Shown here piece after piece: positions 1 to 8,099 of a stretch of DNA of 53,695 nucleotides. Both the position numbers and the translations under genes were made by a program. Positions within the stretch are counted from its first letter, which is position 1. Each line of letters begins with the position of its first letter. The DNA is from Erysipelotrichaceae bacterium. GTDB taxonomy: Bacteria > Bacillota_I > Bacilli_A > Erysipelotrichales > Erysipelotrichaceae. The DNA lies in assembly GCA_030525525.1 (NCBI GenBank), contig JAUNEN010000009.1:1-53695 (forward strand), read 5' to 3'. Below the pieces are notes generated by a model. It did not search any database. It saw only the letters and a list, made by a program, of their open reading frames with translations, and was not told the DNA's origin.

Positions 1-37
1 CTTCAGCACTCCGTGTTCAATGATATTCAGTCAACAA

Positions 38-94
38 AAACAAAGAGCCATCGGCTTCATGCCTTTTTTACATGATACCGACGGTTCTTTGTTT
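38..94 (-). terminator. Intrinsic terminator downstream of ktrA
   Basis: A long imperfect stem pairs 41-60 (CAAAGAGCCATCGGCTTCAT) with 72-91. On the minus strand it is followed by a T-rich run, just beyond the ktrA stop codon. The plus-strand side also ends in CTTTG-TTT, so it could stop transcription from both directions. Confidence 0.75.
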
Positions 95-95
95 A

Positions 96-764
96 TCAGT
101 CAAGATTCAATGTTGCAATTTTAGTGGCGTCAGCCGCAATGACCAGGAAGTCATCTTCATGAATGACCGTGTCGCTTTTGAAGTCGATATTGACCTTCTT
201 CTGTTTATCTTTGCGGATTCCGATGACGTTAACGCCATACAGTTCCCTCAGATTCAGATGCTTGATCTCATGATTGACCCAGAGTTCAGGGGCTTTGATT
301 TCCATAATTGCATAATCATCCGCCATCTGGAAAATATCGGAAATCTTCGGATTCATGATTGAGATTGCAATTCTCTGCCCCATTTCATTTTCAGGCTCAA
401 TGACCGTATCCGCTCCGATTCTTTCCAGAACATATCTGTACCTGTCACTGTTTGCCTTGGCGATAATATGAGGGATACCGAGTTCCTTGAGATTGAGGAT
501 TGTTTCGACGCTGTCTTCCAGATGGCTTCCCATGGAAACAATTGCCACATCCGCATCCTGAACGCCTGCTTCTTTCAATTGTTCAATATCTCTTGAATCA
601 GCACACACCGTATTCGGAACGAACTCAGAAATATCCTGAACAAGAATCATGCTCTTGTCGATGGCGATGACATCTCCGCCCGCATTTGCGATTGTTTTTG
701 CAATGGAGGCACCGAAGTTGCCCAGTCCGATGACCACAAATAATTCTTTGCCTGAATCAGCCAT
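96..764 (-). CDS. ktrA: KtrA/TrkA-family potassium channel regulatory subunit
   Basis: Cytoplasmic RCK subunit that gates a Trk/Ktr potassium channel by binding nucleotides. The N-terminal half carries the Rossmann motif VVIGLGNFGASIA and an acidic residue after the second strand (AIDKS). The segment from about residue 140 (DYAIMEIKAPELW onward) fits the RCK_C/TrkA_C domain. The 222-residue length matches KtrA. I place the start at ATG 764 because AAAAGGAG lies just upstream; a longer reading from 803 would run back into ktrB. The gene follows ktrB after 16 bases, so the two are surely cotranscribed and form one K+ uptake system. Confidence 0.93.
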   Translation of the reverse strand: MADSGKELFVVIGLGNFGASIAKTIANAGGDVIAIDKSMILVQDISEFVPNTVCADSRDIEQLKEAGVQDADVAIVSMGSHLEDSVETILNLKELGIPHIIAKANSDRYRYVLERIGADTVIEPENEMGQRIAISIMNPKISDIFQMADDYAIMEIKAPELWVNHEIKHLNLRELYGVNVIGIRKDKQKKVNIDFKSDTVIHEDDFLVIAADATKIATLNLD

Positions 765-780
765 GTTTTTCTCCTTTTTC

Positions 781-2202
781 TTATCCGATGATGATATTCG
801 CATCCGGATAAGTAATATGATTTGTCAGTTTTCTTTCTTTATGGAAAGCAGCGTAGACGCTTAACGGGCCCAGTCTGCCGATGAACATCAGAATCATGAT
901 GATAATTCTGCCGCCGACACTCAATGAAGAAGTAATTCCTGTGGACACACCGACTGTCGCAATTGCAGAAACTGCTTCAAAGATCAATTCAAGCAGCCCT
1001 GTGGAAGGCTCTGAGATTGTGAGTCCCATGACAGCCAGGAATGTAATCGATACATAGAGGGTCAGAATCACATATGCATGTTTCAATAATGACGGTGCAA
1101 TTCTGCGGTTGGAAATCACTGCATCCGGTTTTGAATCATCAAGCGTATTGATCGCACTGTTATAGAGAACAGCGATTGTGGTTGTCTTCATACCGCCGGC
1201 GGTACCGCCCGGGCTGCCTCCGATTAACATATAGACGCACATAATCAACAGCAAGGGTCTCGTGCATCGGCCGAAGGAAATTGTCGCAAAGCCTGCCGTA
1301 CGAAGTGTTACCGACTGGAACAGACATGCAAGGAATTTCGAATCCCCTTCCAGATTCATGATTGTCCCTGCATTTTCCGCTTCAAACAGATAAACCAGAA
1401 CAAATCCGGAAACAATCAGCCATAAGGTTGTTTTCAATACTGTCGAAGAATGTTCAGAGAGCCACTTTCTCTTTTTGAGCAATGCAGTTCCCCTTTTAAA
1501 TCTTGCAACAAACAGATCTTTCAGTTCAAACCACACCATAAAACCGAGTCCGCCGAAAACGATGAGTGTCATAATTGCCATATTGATGATCGGATCCCCG
1601 ACATATGTACATAAACTTTCACTGCCGATCGGATCAAATCCGGCATTTGTAAATGCCGAGATGGACAGAAAGAGTGAGTTGAACAGTCCTTCGGAAAGAC
1701 CGTAGATACCCGTCATTCTGAAACTCAGCAATGCAAATCCGCACAGTTCGAAGATCACCGTATAGATGATGATTCTCCGTATGTAGTCTTCAACTTTATA
1801 AAGATTGCTTTTTCCGCTGGCTGCCGCAAACAGTTTCCGTTCATCGGTTGCCATTTTTTTATTTCTCAGAAATAAGATCGCAATGATCGTCATCGGTCCG
1901 ATGCCGCCGATTTCCATCAGAAACATCAGCACAACTTTGCCGAAATGAGAGTATTGCGAAGCGGCAGTGACCGTGGACAGTCCGGTGACGCAGACTGCAC
2001 TGACTGCCGTAAACAGATTGTCGATGTAAGAAGCAGGCTTTCCCTGATTGGAAACAGGCAGGCTGAGAAGGATAGATCCGATCATTATGACGATCAGAAA
2101 AGCATACATCAGCAATTTCGCCGGGTTGTATGTTTTCAGCAATCTCTGTGCCCACGATTTCTTTTTGCGGGCCATCACTTCCTGGAGTTCCTGTGTTTTC
2201 AT
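781..2202 (-). CDS. ktrB: KtrB/TrkH-family potassium transporter membrane subunit
   Basis: Integral membrane pore subunit of the KtrAB uptake system, 473 residues. Four membrane-pore-membrane repeats are visible through their filter segments: VCVTGLST, TNAGFDP, RTAGFAT and ATVGVSTGIT. The C-terminal family signature MFIGRLGPLSVYAAF is present. The N-terminus is short and basic (ARKKKSWAQRLLK) before the first hydrophobic helix. A second possible start is Met10 at 2175, which has AGGAAG close in front; the first ATG has no ribosome binding site but sits directly below a -10 box. It is followed by ktrA, which should assemble as a cytoplasmic ring on this protein. Confidence 0.93.
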   Translation of the reverse strand: MKTQELQEVMARKKKSWAQRLLKTYNPAKLLMYAFLIVIMIGSILLSLPVSNQGKPASYIDNLFTAVSAVCVTGLSTVTAASQYSHFGKVVLMFLMEIGGIGPMTIIAILFLRNKKMATDERKLFAAASGKSNLYKVEDYIRRIIIYTVIFELCGFALLSFRMTGIYGLSEGLFNSLFLSISAFTNAGFDPIGSESLCTYVGDPIINMAIMTLIVFGGLGFMVWFELKDLFVARFKRGTALLKKRKWLSEHSSTVLKTTLWLIVSGFVLVYLFEAENAGTIMNLEGDSKFLACLFQSVTLRTAGFATISFGRCTRPLLLIMCVYMLIGGSPGGTAGGMKTTTIAVLYNSAINTLDDSKPDAVISNRRIAPSLLKHAYVILTLYVSITFLAVMGLTISEPSTGLLELIFEAVSAIATVGVSTGITSSLSVGGRIIIMILMFIGRLGPLSVYAAFHKERKLTNHITYPDANIIIG

Positions 2203-2220
2203 ATATTCAATAGTACCATA
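2203..2220 (-). promoter_or_regulatory. Extended -10 promoter abutting the ktrB start
   Basis: Minus-strand TGG-TACTAT occupies about 2210-2218. Only seven bases separate the -10 hexamer from ATG 2202, so the transcript would be leaderless or nearly so unless translation starts at Met10. No convincing -35 is seen. Confidence 0.4.
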
Positions 2221-2235
2221 TCATCCATGAGCAGA

Positions 2236-2287
2236 AGAAAAACCATTCCCTGTTTTTCATCAATTGATGAACCGGGAACGGTTTGTT
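2236..2287 (-). terminator. Intrinsic terminator of lon
   Basis: Minus-strand stem AACCGTTCCC pairs with GGGAATGGTT across a loop that itself contains ATCAATTGAT, followed by TTTTTC. It lies immediately after the lon stop codon and before the ktrB promoter. Confidence 0.7.
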
Positions 2288-2288
2288 T

Positions 2289-4559
2289 TTATTCCGTCAG
2301 TCCACAGTATCTGAAGACTTCGGCAACATCTTTGACCGGAATGATTTCAAGCTTGTTTCTGATTTCTTCCGGAACATCTCTCAGATCATCTTCGTTCTCA
2401 GCCGGGATCAATACCTTCTTCACGCCTGCCCTTTCGGCTGCCATCAGCTTCTCAGGCAGTCCGCCGATCGGCATCACAAGACTTCTGAGCGAAACTTCAC
2501 CGGTCATTCCGATTGCCGGATCAACCGTCTTGCCAAGCACCAGCGAAGCAATCGCTGTTGTCAATGTAATGCCTGCCGAAGGTCCGTCTTTTTTGACTGC
2601 TCCGCTTGGCACATGGATGTGAAGATCATTCTTTGCAAAGAGTTCCGCTTTCTCAGGGAAGAGGTTGCGCACAATTGAAATCGCAATCTGAGCTGATTCT
2701 TTCATCACATCGCCAAGCTGGCCGGTAACCGTAATCTTTCCGGTTCCCTTGGAGAACATCGTTTCGATAAAGAGAATTTCTCCGCCCACCGGTGTCCAGG
2801 CAAGGCCTGTGACAATGCCGGGTCTGCTTTCAATCGAAATGCGTTCATGATGAATCGGACGGGTATCAAGATATTCTCTTAAGAGCTTCGGATCAACCGA
2901 AACCTTCGCATTTTCATCAGCTGCGATAGCCACTGCGGCAGAGCGGCATAATGTTTCCATGACTTTCTTGAGTCCGCGTACGCCGCCTTCCATCGTATAG
3001 GAGGAAATCGCTTCGCGGATCGCATCATCGCTGACTTCGAGTCTGTCTTTGGTGATGCCTGTCTTCTCCATGGCACGGGGAAGCAGATGCTTTCTGGCAA
3101 TCTGGAATTTATCCGCAATCGTATAGCCGTTGAAACGGATGATCTCCATACGGTCAAGAAGCGGCTGCGGGATGGTATCCAGTGAGTTGGCAGTGCAGAT
3201 GAACAGTACATCGGAAAGATCATACGGCACATTCATGTAGTGATCTGTAAAGGTGCTGTTCTGTTCCGGATCAAGCACTTCAAGAAGCGCTGCCGAAGGG
3301 TCGCCGTTGAGTGAAACAGAAAGCTTGTCCACTTCATCAAGAACCATGACCGGGTTGGACACTCCGCTCTTGGCAATGCCGTCCATGATACGGCCGGGCA
3401 TTGCACCGATGTAGGTTCTTCTGTGACCGCGGATATCGGCCTCATCACGTGAGCCTCCCAGTGATACTCTGACATATTTTCTGTGAAGTGCTCTTGCGAT
3501 TGACTGACCGATACTTGTCTTGCCGGTACCCGGTGCACCCACAAACAGAAGAATCGAACCTGACTGTGTCTTTTTCAGATTCATGACAGCGATCTGCTGG
3601 ATGATTCTCTTTTTCACCTGCTGAAGGCCGAAGTGATCTTCTTCCAGAACCTGCTCGGCTTCCTTGAGGTCGATTGTTTCCGGCTCATGTTTCTTCCACT
3701 CCAGGGAAGTGATGAAATCCAGATAGTCATACAGCATGCCGTATTCCGGGGAATTCTTGCCGTCCTGTTTCAGTCTTGAAAGAATTTTGTCAGCTTCTCT
3801 TCGAGCATCCGCATTCATGCCGGATTCATTGATTCTGACTTCAAGCCTTCTGACATCGGAAATGTTTTCCGGATGCATTTCATCAAGCTCTTTCTGCAGA
3901 TATTCCATCTGCTTTTTGATCGCTGATTCACGGTATGCATTTTTGTATTCTTCATTCTGCGCACTCTGCGCTTCACTTGTCAGTTTGGCAATTTCAAGAT
4001 ATTCAAAGAGAACCTCTTCAATTTTTTCGTTTCTCTTTTTCTTCGAATCTTCAGCGACAAGCTGATATTTCTCTTCAGGAGTGATATTGAGCCATTGTGA
4101 AACCATGCAGATGATTTCGGACAGAGAGCTGACCTGATTGAGAATCGGTGTCAGTGTATTGCCCCATTGATAAGATGCCAGAATCTTTTTCAGTGACTGC
4201 TTCGCCTCTTCCAGATGGCTCTTTTCAACAGAAGGTTCAAGATCTTCAATATCAGCTCTTCGGGAAATATTGACAGAAAGCGTACGGTCGGCACGGATGA
4301 AGACGTTTTCCACATTGACTCTCTGTACGGTATGAACAATAATCATCCCCTGCACAGAATTATCGCTCACATACCCGACAACGCCGATCGGATAGAAGCT
4401 GTCTTCATTGAAGCGGCTTTCCTGCTTTTTCTGAAACAGAAACATGACACGCTCATTTGCGCCGGGCGTGCTTCCGTTGGAAGTACGGATGCGGTTGAGC
4501 GGGAAGAAAATATTTGAATCAGGAAGAATAACCTGATTGTATACAGGAATAATGACCAT
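2289..4559 (-). CDS. lon: ATP-dependent protease Lon
   Basis: Cytosolic AAA+ serine protease that degrades misfolded and regulatory proteins, 756 residues, close to bacterial LonA. Domains in order: LON substrate-binding domain (about 1-195), helical coiled segment (about 200-290), AAA+ with Walker A GAPGTGKT at 341-348 and Walker B VMVLDEVD with D408/E409, then the protease domain with catalytic Ser661 in KDGPSAG and Lys704 in GGLPEK. The Ser-Lys spacing of 43 equals that of E. coli Lon. Start ATG 4559 has AAAGGAG seven bases upstream. It is divergent from a TetR gene, with two palindromic operators in the shared promoter, so TetR control of lon is possible. No CIRCE or CtsR site was seen. 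Confidence 0.96.
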   Translation of the reverse strand: MVIIPVYNQVILPDSNIFFPLNRIRTSNGSTPGANERVMFLFQKKQESRFNEDSFYPIGVVGYVSDNSVQGMIIVHTVQRVNVENVFIRADRTLSVNISRRADIEDLEPSVEKSHLEEAKQSLKKILASYQWGNTLTPILNQVSSLSEIICMVSQWLNITPEEKYQLVAEDSKKKRNEKIEEVLFEYLEIAKLTSEAQSAQNEEYKNAYRESAIKKQMEYLQKELDEMHPENISDVRRLEVRINESGMNADARREADKILSRLKQDGKNSPEYGMLYDYLDFITSLEWKKHEPETIDLKEAEQVLEEDHFGLQQVKKRIIQQIAVMNLKKTQSGSILLFVGAPGTGKTSIGQSIARALHRKYVRVSLGGSRDEADIRGHRRTYIGAMPGRIMDGIAKSGVSNPVMVLDEVDKLSVSLNGDPSAALLEVLDPEQNSTFTDHYMNVPYDLSDVLFICTANSLDTIPQPLLDRMEIIRFNGYTIADKFQIARKHLLPRAMEKTGITKDRLEVSDDAIREAISSYTMEGGVRGLKKVMETLCRSAAVAIAADENAKVSVDPKLLREYLDTRPIHHERISIESRPGIVTGLAWTPVGGEILFIETMFSKGTGKITVTGQLGDVMKESAQIAISIVRNLFPEKAELFAKNDLHIHVPSGAVKKDGPSAGITLTTAIASLVLGKTVDPAIGMTGEVSLRSLVMPIGGLPEKLMAAERAGVKKVLIPAENEDDLRDVPEEIRNKLEIIPVKDVAEVFRYCGLTE

Positions 4560-4582
4560 AGGAATTCTCCTTTCTTATTTAA

Positions 4583-4641
4583 AACTTGACACCTGTCAAG
4601 TTGATGGTTTCATGATGCCATTCAGTTTGACAACTGTCAAG
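4583..4641. promoter_or_regulatory. Twin palindromic operators in the lon/tetR divergent promoter
   Basis: AACTTGACACCTGTCAAGTT (4583-4602) is a perfect palindrome apart from its two central bases. A second copy with core TTGACA-AC-TGTCAA lies at 4627-4640. The centres are 41 bases apart, about four helical turns. Each arm reads TTGACA on one strand, so the operators double as -35 hexamers. A minus-strand promoter for lon can be drawn as TTGACA (4635-4640), a 17-base spacer and CATCAT (4612-4617). The arrangement is typical of a TetR-family autorepressor site; which gene it controls is inference. Confidence 0.7.
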
Positions 4642-4678
4642 TTTTTTGATTCAATATGAGCAACAAAGGAAGAAAAGA

Positions 4679-5218
4679 ATGTACAGAGGAAACAACCGCA
4701 CTGCGTGCACATCCCAGAAACTGATTGCCAGAGCTCTGCTGGAGCTGCTTGATGACTGCAGCTACCAGTCTGTTTCCATTTCCTCCATCTGCCGCAGAGC
4801 ATCCGTTTCCAGGCAGACATTCTATTCATTGTTTGAATCCAAAGAAAATGTCATTCTGTATGAGCTTTCAACAGCCTGCTCGTTTGAGCCTTCCTATGGC
4901 TGCATGGATACGCTGACACTGCGCACACTGGCACATAATTACAGTCATTATCTGACCACGCACAGACAGCTTCTCAGCACACTCGTGCAGAACGGAATCA
5001 TTCATTATATGTATGATGAGCAGTATCGCTCGCTCATTGAATGCAGTACATTCATGAAGGAAAGCACGGAAGAAGAGCGGCGGTATACAGCTGACTTCAT
5101 TGCCTCAGGCATGACATCAATTGCCCGCAGCTATATACTCTCAGGTGCGCACGCTGATGAAGCGCATCTCGAAGATCTGATTGTGAGACTCTTCACCGGA
5201 AAAATGATTCAGATCTGA
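4679..5218 (+). CDS. TetR/AcrR-family transcriptional regulator (lon neighbour)
   Basis: DNA-binding regulator of 179 residues. The N-terminal helix-turn-helix is clear (YQSVSISSICRRASVSRQTFYSLF, the usual TetR_N pattern ending in TFY.HF). It is followed by an all-helical ligand or dimer domain without a recognisable ligand signature. ATG 4679 is chosen because AAAGGAAG lies seven to eight bases ahead; an upstream in-frame TTG at 4646 lies next to the second operator and has no ribosome binding site. It is divergent from lon and likely represses itself, and perhaps lon, through the twin palindromes. The effector is unknown. Confidence 0.85.
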   Translation: MYRGNNRTACTSQKLIARALLELLDDCSYQSVSISSICRRASVSRQTFYSLFESKENVILYELSTACSFEPSYGCMDTLTLRTLAHNYSHYLTTHRQLLSTLVQNGIIHYMYDEQYRSLIECSTFMKESTEEERRYTADFIASGMTSIARSYILSGAHADEAHLEDLIVRLFTGKMIQI

Positions 5219-5228
5219 GTGAAAACAT

Positions 5229-5297
5229 AACTGCAGGACTTTTCTTCCAGCAGATACCGGGGTATTTGCATGAAGGATCACAGTCCTGCAGTTTTTG
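5229..5297 (+). terminator. Intrinsic terminator after the TetR gene
   Basis: ACTGCAGGACT (5230-5240) pairs with AGTCCTGCAGT (5282-5292), followed by a T tract. The long loop holds a smaller hairpin around ATACCGGGGTAT, giving a branched structure. Confidence 0.7.
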
Positions 5298-5338
5298 TAA
5301 TTCAGTTGCAGAAGTTATCTATGAACTCGAACATTGGA

Positions 5339-5551
5339 TCAGCACAGATCCAGATCATTACCGGTTTGCTCAATCGCATAAAGATATGGTTCAAATTCTG
5401 ACATGACTTCATTGCGGATATTCAATTTAGGTACAAATATCACACCCTCACTCAGATCCACCAGGAAATTGACAAATGGTTCTTTTTGCAGAATATCTTG
5501 TTCAACTCTCCTCTGCGCTGATCTGAGTATTTTTTTCAGGCACTTTTTCAT
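5339..5551 (-). pseudogene. Short ORF, likely frameshifted continuation or duplicate of the upstream membrane ORF
   Basis: Seventy codons overlapping the end of the preceding ORF in another frame. The start ATG has no ribosome binding site. Its core reads IFVPKLNIRNEVMSEFEPYL, which resembles IFVFVPEFQ...VNEMTEFKPDP in the upstream ORF. A run of seven T residues on the plus strand (5531-5537) lies in the overlap. Dropping one base there would join the two frames into a single protein of about 190 residues. It could therefore be the tail of a disrupted gene, a programmed-frameshift product, or a decayed tandem repeat. No family recognised. Confidence 0.35.
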
Positions 5552-5897
5552 AGATCAGAATCTGTCCCCTCACCGCAAAACCGCCATCACCTTTAAAAAA
5601 GTGCGGATCAGGTTTAAACTCTGTCATCTCATTAACTTTTTGAGCATATTCATCATCAATTCTTAAACTGTCATCATATTCCTGAAACTCAGGAACGAAA
5701 ACAAATATCCGCCAGTCGACATTACCGGCATTCTGAAAACAACCGTAAACTACAAGAAACATGAATATTGCAAACCAGAAATGCTGCCACCCAATTATAG
5801 CTTTAGATGCTGGCGTTTCATTTGCTTTTTGATGAGCCACAAACCAGATAAGGAACGCAAACGCTATTGCAACAGGCATAGTTGAAACACTATGCAT
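5502..5897 (-). CDS. Hypothetical protein with two membrane segments
   Basis: 131 residues. Two hydrophobic stretches (about residues 6-22, VAIAFAFLIWFV, and 38-53, FWFAIFMFLVVYGCF) form a hairpin in the membrane, followed by a soluble C-terminal part with alternating acidic and aromatic residues. No Shine-Dalgarno is visible before ATG 5897 or the alternative ATG 5879, and the reading frame closes only 60 bases farther upstream. The 5' end may be missing or translation weak. I do not recognise a family. It lies downstream of the MYG1-like gene in the same direction. Confidence 0.5.
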   Translation of the reverse strand: MHSVSTMPVAIAFAFLIWFVAHQKANETPASKAIIGWQHFWFAIFMFLVVYGCFQNAGNVDWRIFVFVPEFQEYDDSLRIDDEYAQKVNEMTEFKPDPHFFKGDGGFAVRGQILIYEKVPEKNTQISAEES

Positions 5898-5971
5898 GAA
5901 GAAAGAGTAGACATTTTTTATTTTTTGATTATTTCTTTCATTTTCACAGTCAAAGATTCATTCAGATTTTC

Positions 5972-6940
5972 TTATTTCGATGCCGCCAGAGAAGCCATAT
6001 TAAGAGCATCTGCCATTGTCTCTGCTCCTGCCAGAAAACCGCTTGCATGGCAGAAAAGAGCTGTCTTGATTCCGGAGACCTGACGCAGTTCTTCATTGCG
6101 TAAGCCATACCATTCAGCTGGAAGCGGATGGCGGAAAGATGTTCTGTCATCTGAGTTGCTTAATGCGCACTGTACATTCCAGCCTCCTCTTAATGCAGGA
6201 GAAACAACATACCAGATATCCTGTGCTTTCGGATTGCGGTACTGACCGTAGAGTACGCCTTCCCATGGCGCAAAAGGGTCAAGAATCATAATATGATTCG
6301 CTGAATAATCAATTGCCCGCAGCACATAATCACGGCCGTCAAGTGAGCTGATAATCGAGTCAATCCGGTTGATCAGAATATCTCTTGCATAATTGACCGC
6401 ATCATTGAATGCATCATTCTGATCAAGATCGGAATTCCAGGGCGGATTGAAATCCTTGATGACTTTGGAAACGGAGAAAGGTGTTTTTGCGGCAGAGACA
6501 ATCTGTGCTTTCTGATCGTCGGTGATGTTAGGCATCTTGGCAAGCTCGGCAGCCACCGGATCAAAGCCGTTATCCTCGGCATCGATTCCGAGAATCAGGG
6601 ATGTTTCAAGTCTGCTGTAAACCTTCTCTACGTAGCGGGGTTCGCAATCCATCGCTTCAAGTATTTCTTTATAATATTTTTTCCATACCAGACCGCATGC
6701 GGCATAAGGAATCTCCGTACCGGGATGGCATCCGTTTCTCTCTTTGTTTTCTACGGAGTGGTGATCAAGCTCTCCTTCACCGATATCAAAGACAATCCAC
6801 TCATCTCCATCCGGCACTTCCGTATCCCCGCCGCGGGTCACATCGATATCTTCCGCCATCAGTGACAGCATCGCCGAAGCGAAAACTTCATCCGCGTGGA
6901 AAATGCCGTTATGTGTAAATAATTTCAGCTTTCCTCTCAT
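5972..6940 (-). CDS. MYG1-family (UPF0160) DHH-type metal-dependent hydrolase
   Basis: 322 residues belonging to the MYG1/GAMM1 family, a branch of the DHH phosphoesterase superfamily with metal-dependent nuclease activity in its characterised eukaryotic members. Visible motifs are the N-terminal THNGIFHADEVFA, WIVFDIGEGELDHHS (the DHH-like metal site) and the downstream GIDAEDNGF. Start ATG 6940 has GGGAGG immediately upstream. It is followed by the small membrane ORF pair and preceded by a DUF3320-like gene 41 bases away, so a transcript from 7551 is likely. The bacterial substrate is unknown. Confidence 0.85.
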   Translation of the reverse strand: MRGKLKLFTHNGIFHADEVFASAMLSLMAEDIDVTRGGDTEVPDGDEWIVFDIGEGELDHHSVENKERNGCHPGTEIPYAACGLVWKKYYKEILEAMDCEPRYVEKVYSRLETSLILGIDAEDNGFDPVAAELAKMPNITDDQKAQIVSAAKTPFSVSKVIKDFNPPWNSDLDQNDAFNDAVNYARDILINRIDSIISSLDGRDYVLRAIDYSANHIMILDPFAPWEGVLYGQYRNPKAQDIWYVVSPALRGGWNVQCALSNSDDRTSFRHPLPAEWYGLRNEELRQVSGIKTALFCHASGFLAGAETMADALNMASLAASK

Positions 6941-6981
6941 AATTCCTCCCGATTTGAAAGCGGGTGATTTTACCCGCCTTC

Positions 6982-7551
6982 TTAATTTTCATATTCACAT
7001 GATTTCTGCCGGATTTTCTTCATCTTTACAGCGCATTCAATGCCCCGCTTCATACCGGCCGTCACATTGGTTCCCATTCTTGTATAGCCCAACAGAAATG
7101 CTGTCTTTCTGGCCAGATCTTCATATGTAAGATTTTCTTCTTCGAGAACAGATGCAGCTGCGTTGGCTATTTCCGCATCAGGGACATACTGCACATCCCT
7201 CACCGTTTCATCATATGCCCCGAATATACGGTAGACATTATATGACGAAGGTCTCTGTTTCTCTTTCCAGTAGACTGTTCCGGTTTTGTCACGGGTATCA
7301 TTCAGACGCATGTTCATCAGAAGCTTTTCCATATGCGCTTTGATTTTTGAACCGGCCTTGTAGATTCCGAAGCTGTTGATCACGCGCTTGATCAGAAGCC
7401 ACTCTGTAATCGGTGCTTCTTCACTGATCACTTTAACGATGCGCTTTGCAATTTCTTTGTCATAATCCCCTGACACAAAATCGAGAGAATCGCATTGCGT
7501 AAAGGGAAGATCGGCAGCTGAATAAACCTGTCGGACAGTCTGATAGGTCAT
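6982..7551 (-). CDS. Stand-alone DUF3320-like protein
   Basis: 189 residues. The segment around residues 33-75 (AKRIVKVISEEAPITEWLL, then KRVINSFGIYKAGSKIKAHM) matches the pattern of DUF3320, usually the C-terminal domain of very large superfamily-1 helicase-like proteins (DUF4011 type). The remainder continues that pattern, with YWKEKQRPSSYNVYR and a closing helical part (LTYEDLARKTAFLLGYTRMG). Here it stands alone with a strong AGGAGGGG site before ATG 7551. It might be a relict or a free DNA- or protein-binding module. Family call is from memory. Confidence 0.6.
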   Translation of the reverse strand: MTYQTVRQVYSAADLPFTQCDSLDFVSGDYDKEIAKRIVKVISEEAPITEWLLIKRVINSFGIYKAGSKIKAHMEKLLMNMRLNDTRDKTGTVYWKEKQRPSSYNVYRIFGAYDETVRDVQYVPDAEIANAAASVLEEENLTYEDLARKTAFLLGYTRMGTNVTAGMKRGIECAVKMKKIRQKSCEYEN

Positions 7552-7560
7552 AATCCCCTC

Positions 7561-8052
7561 CTATGAGCCGCTTGATTCATCTGCCTCAACAATCGGCAGA
7601 ATCGTATTGTATGTATAGGTCCTGGATGTATCCTGATCCTCCAGCTGCACCTGGATCGCCGCACTTTCAAGCTTGGAAACAAGCTTTCTGTACTGATCCT
7701 GCGGCAGCTTGTATAACGGACGGGTTGCGCTCATGAAATATGATTTTTCACCGTATCCTTCCTTATGGCAGGCATTGTGAACAGTATCCGTGCGGTAATA
7801 AATCTTCGACTCATCCGCTTCATAGCGCTTTAATTCATCCGCAAATGTTTCATCATAGGTTCTTAGATTTAATACCGAATAATCAGTGATTCTCGGCTTG
7901 ACTTCGATATAGACGCCATAGCTTGTAATTTCACCGTTTTTGACAACAAAGATACATCCGTTATAAAGATCGGATGCTTTGGAAGGTTTGGATGCACAGC
8001 CGCTTAACAATGACGAAACGGCGATCATGATGGCCAGCAGTATTTTTTTCAT
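7561..8052 (-). CDS. Hypothetical lipoprotein
   Basis: 163 residues with a lipoprotein signal peptide: KK, hydrophobic core ILLAIMIAVSSL, lipobox LLSGC with the modified Cys at 19. The mature protein should be anchored on the outer face of the membrane. The rest is soluble, with no recognised domain. The ribosome binding site is weak (GGGAT), but a good promoter sits just ahead (TATAAT at 8071-8076). The stop codon is nine bases from the DUF3320 start, so the two are cotranscribed. Confidence 0.75.
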   Translation of the reverse strand: MKKILLAIMIAVSSLLSGCASKPSKASDLYNGCIFVVKNGEITSYGVYIEVKPRITDYSVLNLRTYDETFADELKRYEADESKIYYRTDTVHNACHKEGYGEKSYFMSATRPLYKLPQDQYRKLVSKLESAAIQVQLEDQDTSRTYTYNTILPIVEADESSGS

Positions 8053-8070
8053 AAGATTAATCCCGTGTAC

Positions 8071-8099
8071 ATTATAACGGAAGAATTCACCTGCTTAAA
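8071..8099 (-). promoter_or_regulatory. Sigma-A-like promoter for the lipoprotein operon
   Basis: Minus strand TTTAAG (8094-8099), 17-base spacer, TATAAT (8071-8076). It overlaps the 3' end of the nitroreductase gene. Confidence 0.55.

Noticed and set aside
4646-4678. Longer start (TTG) for the TetR gene beside lon
   Set aside because: It lies within the operator/promoter region and lacks a ribosome binding site; ATG 4679 has a good one.
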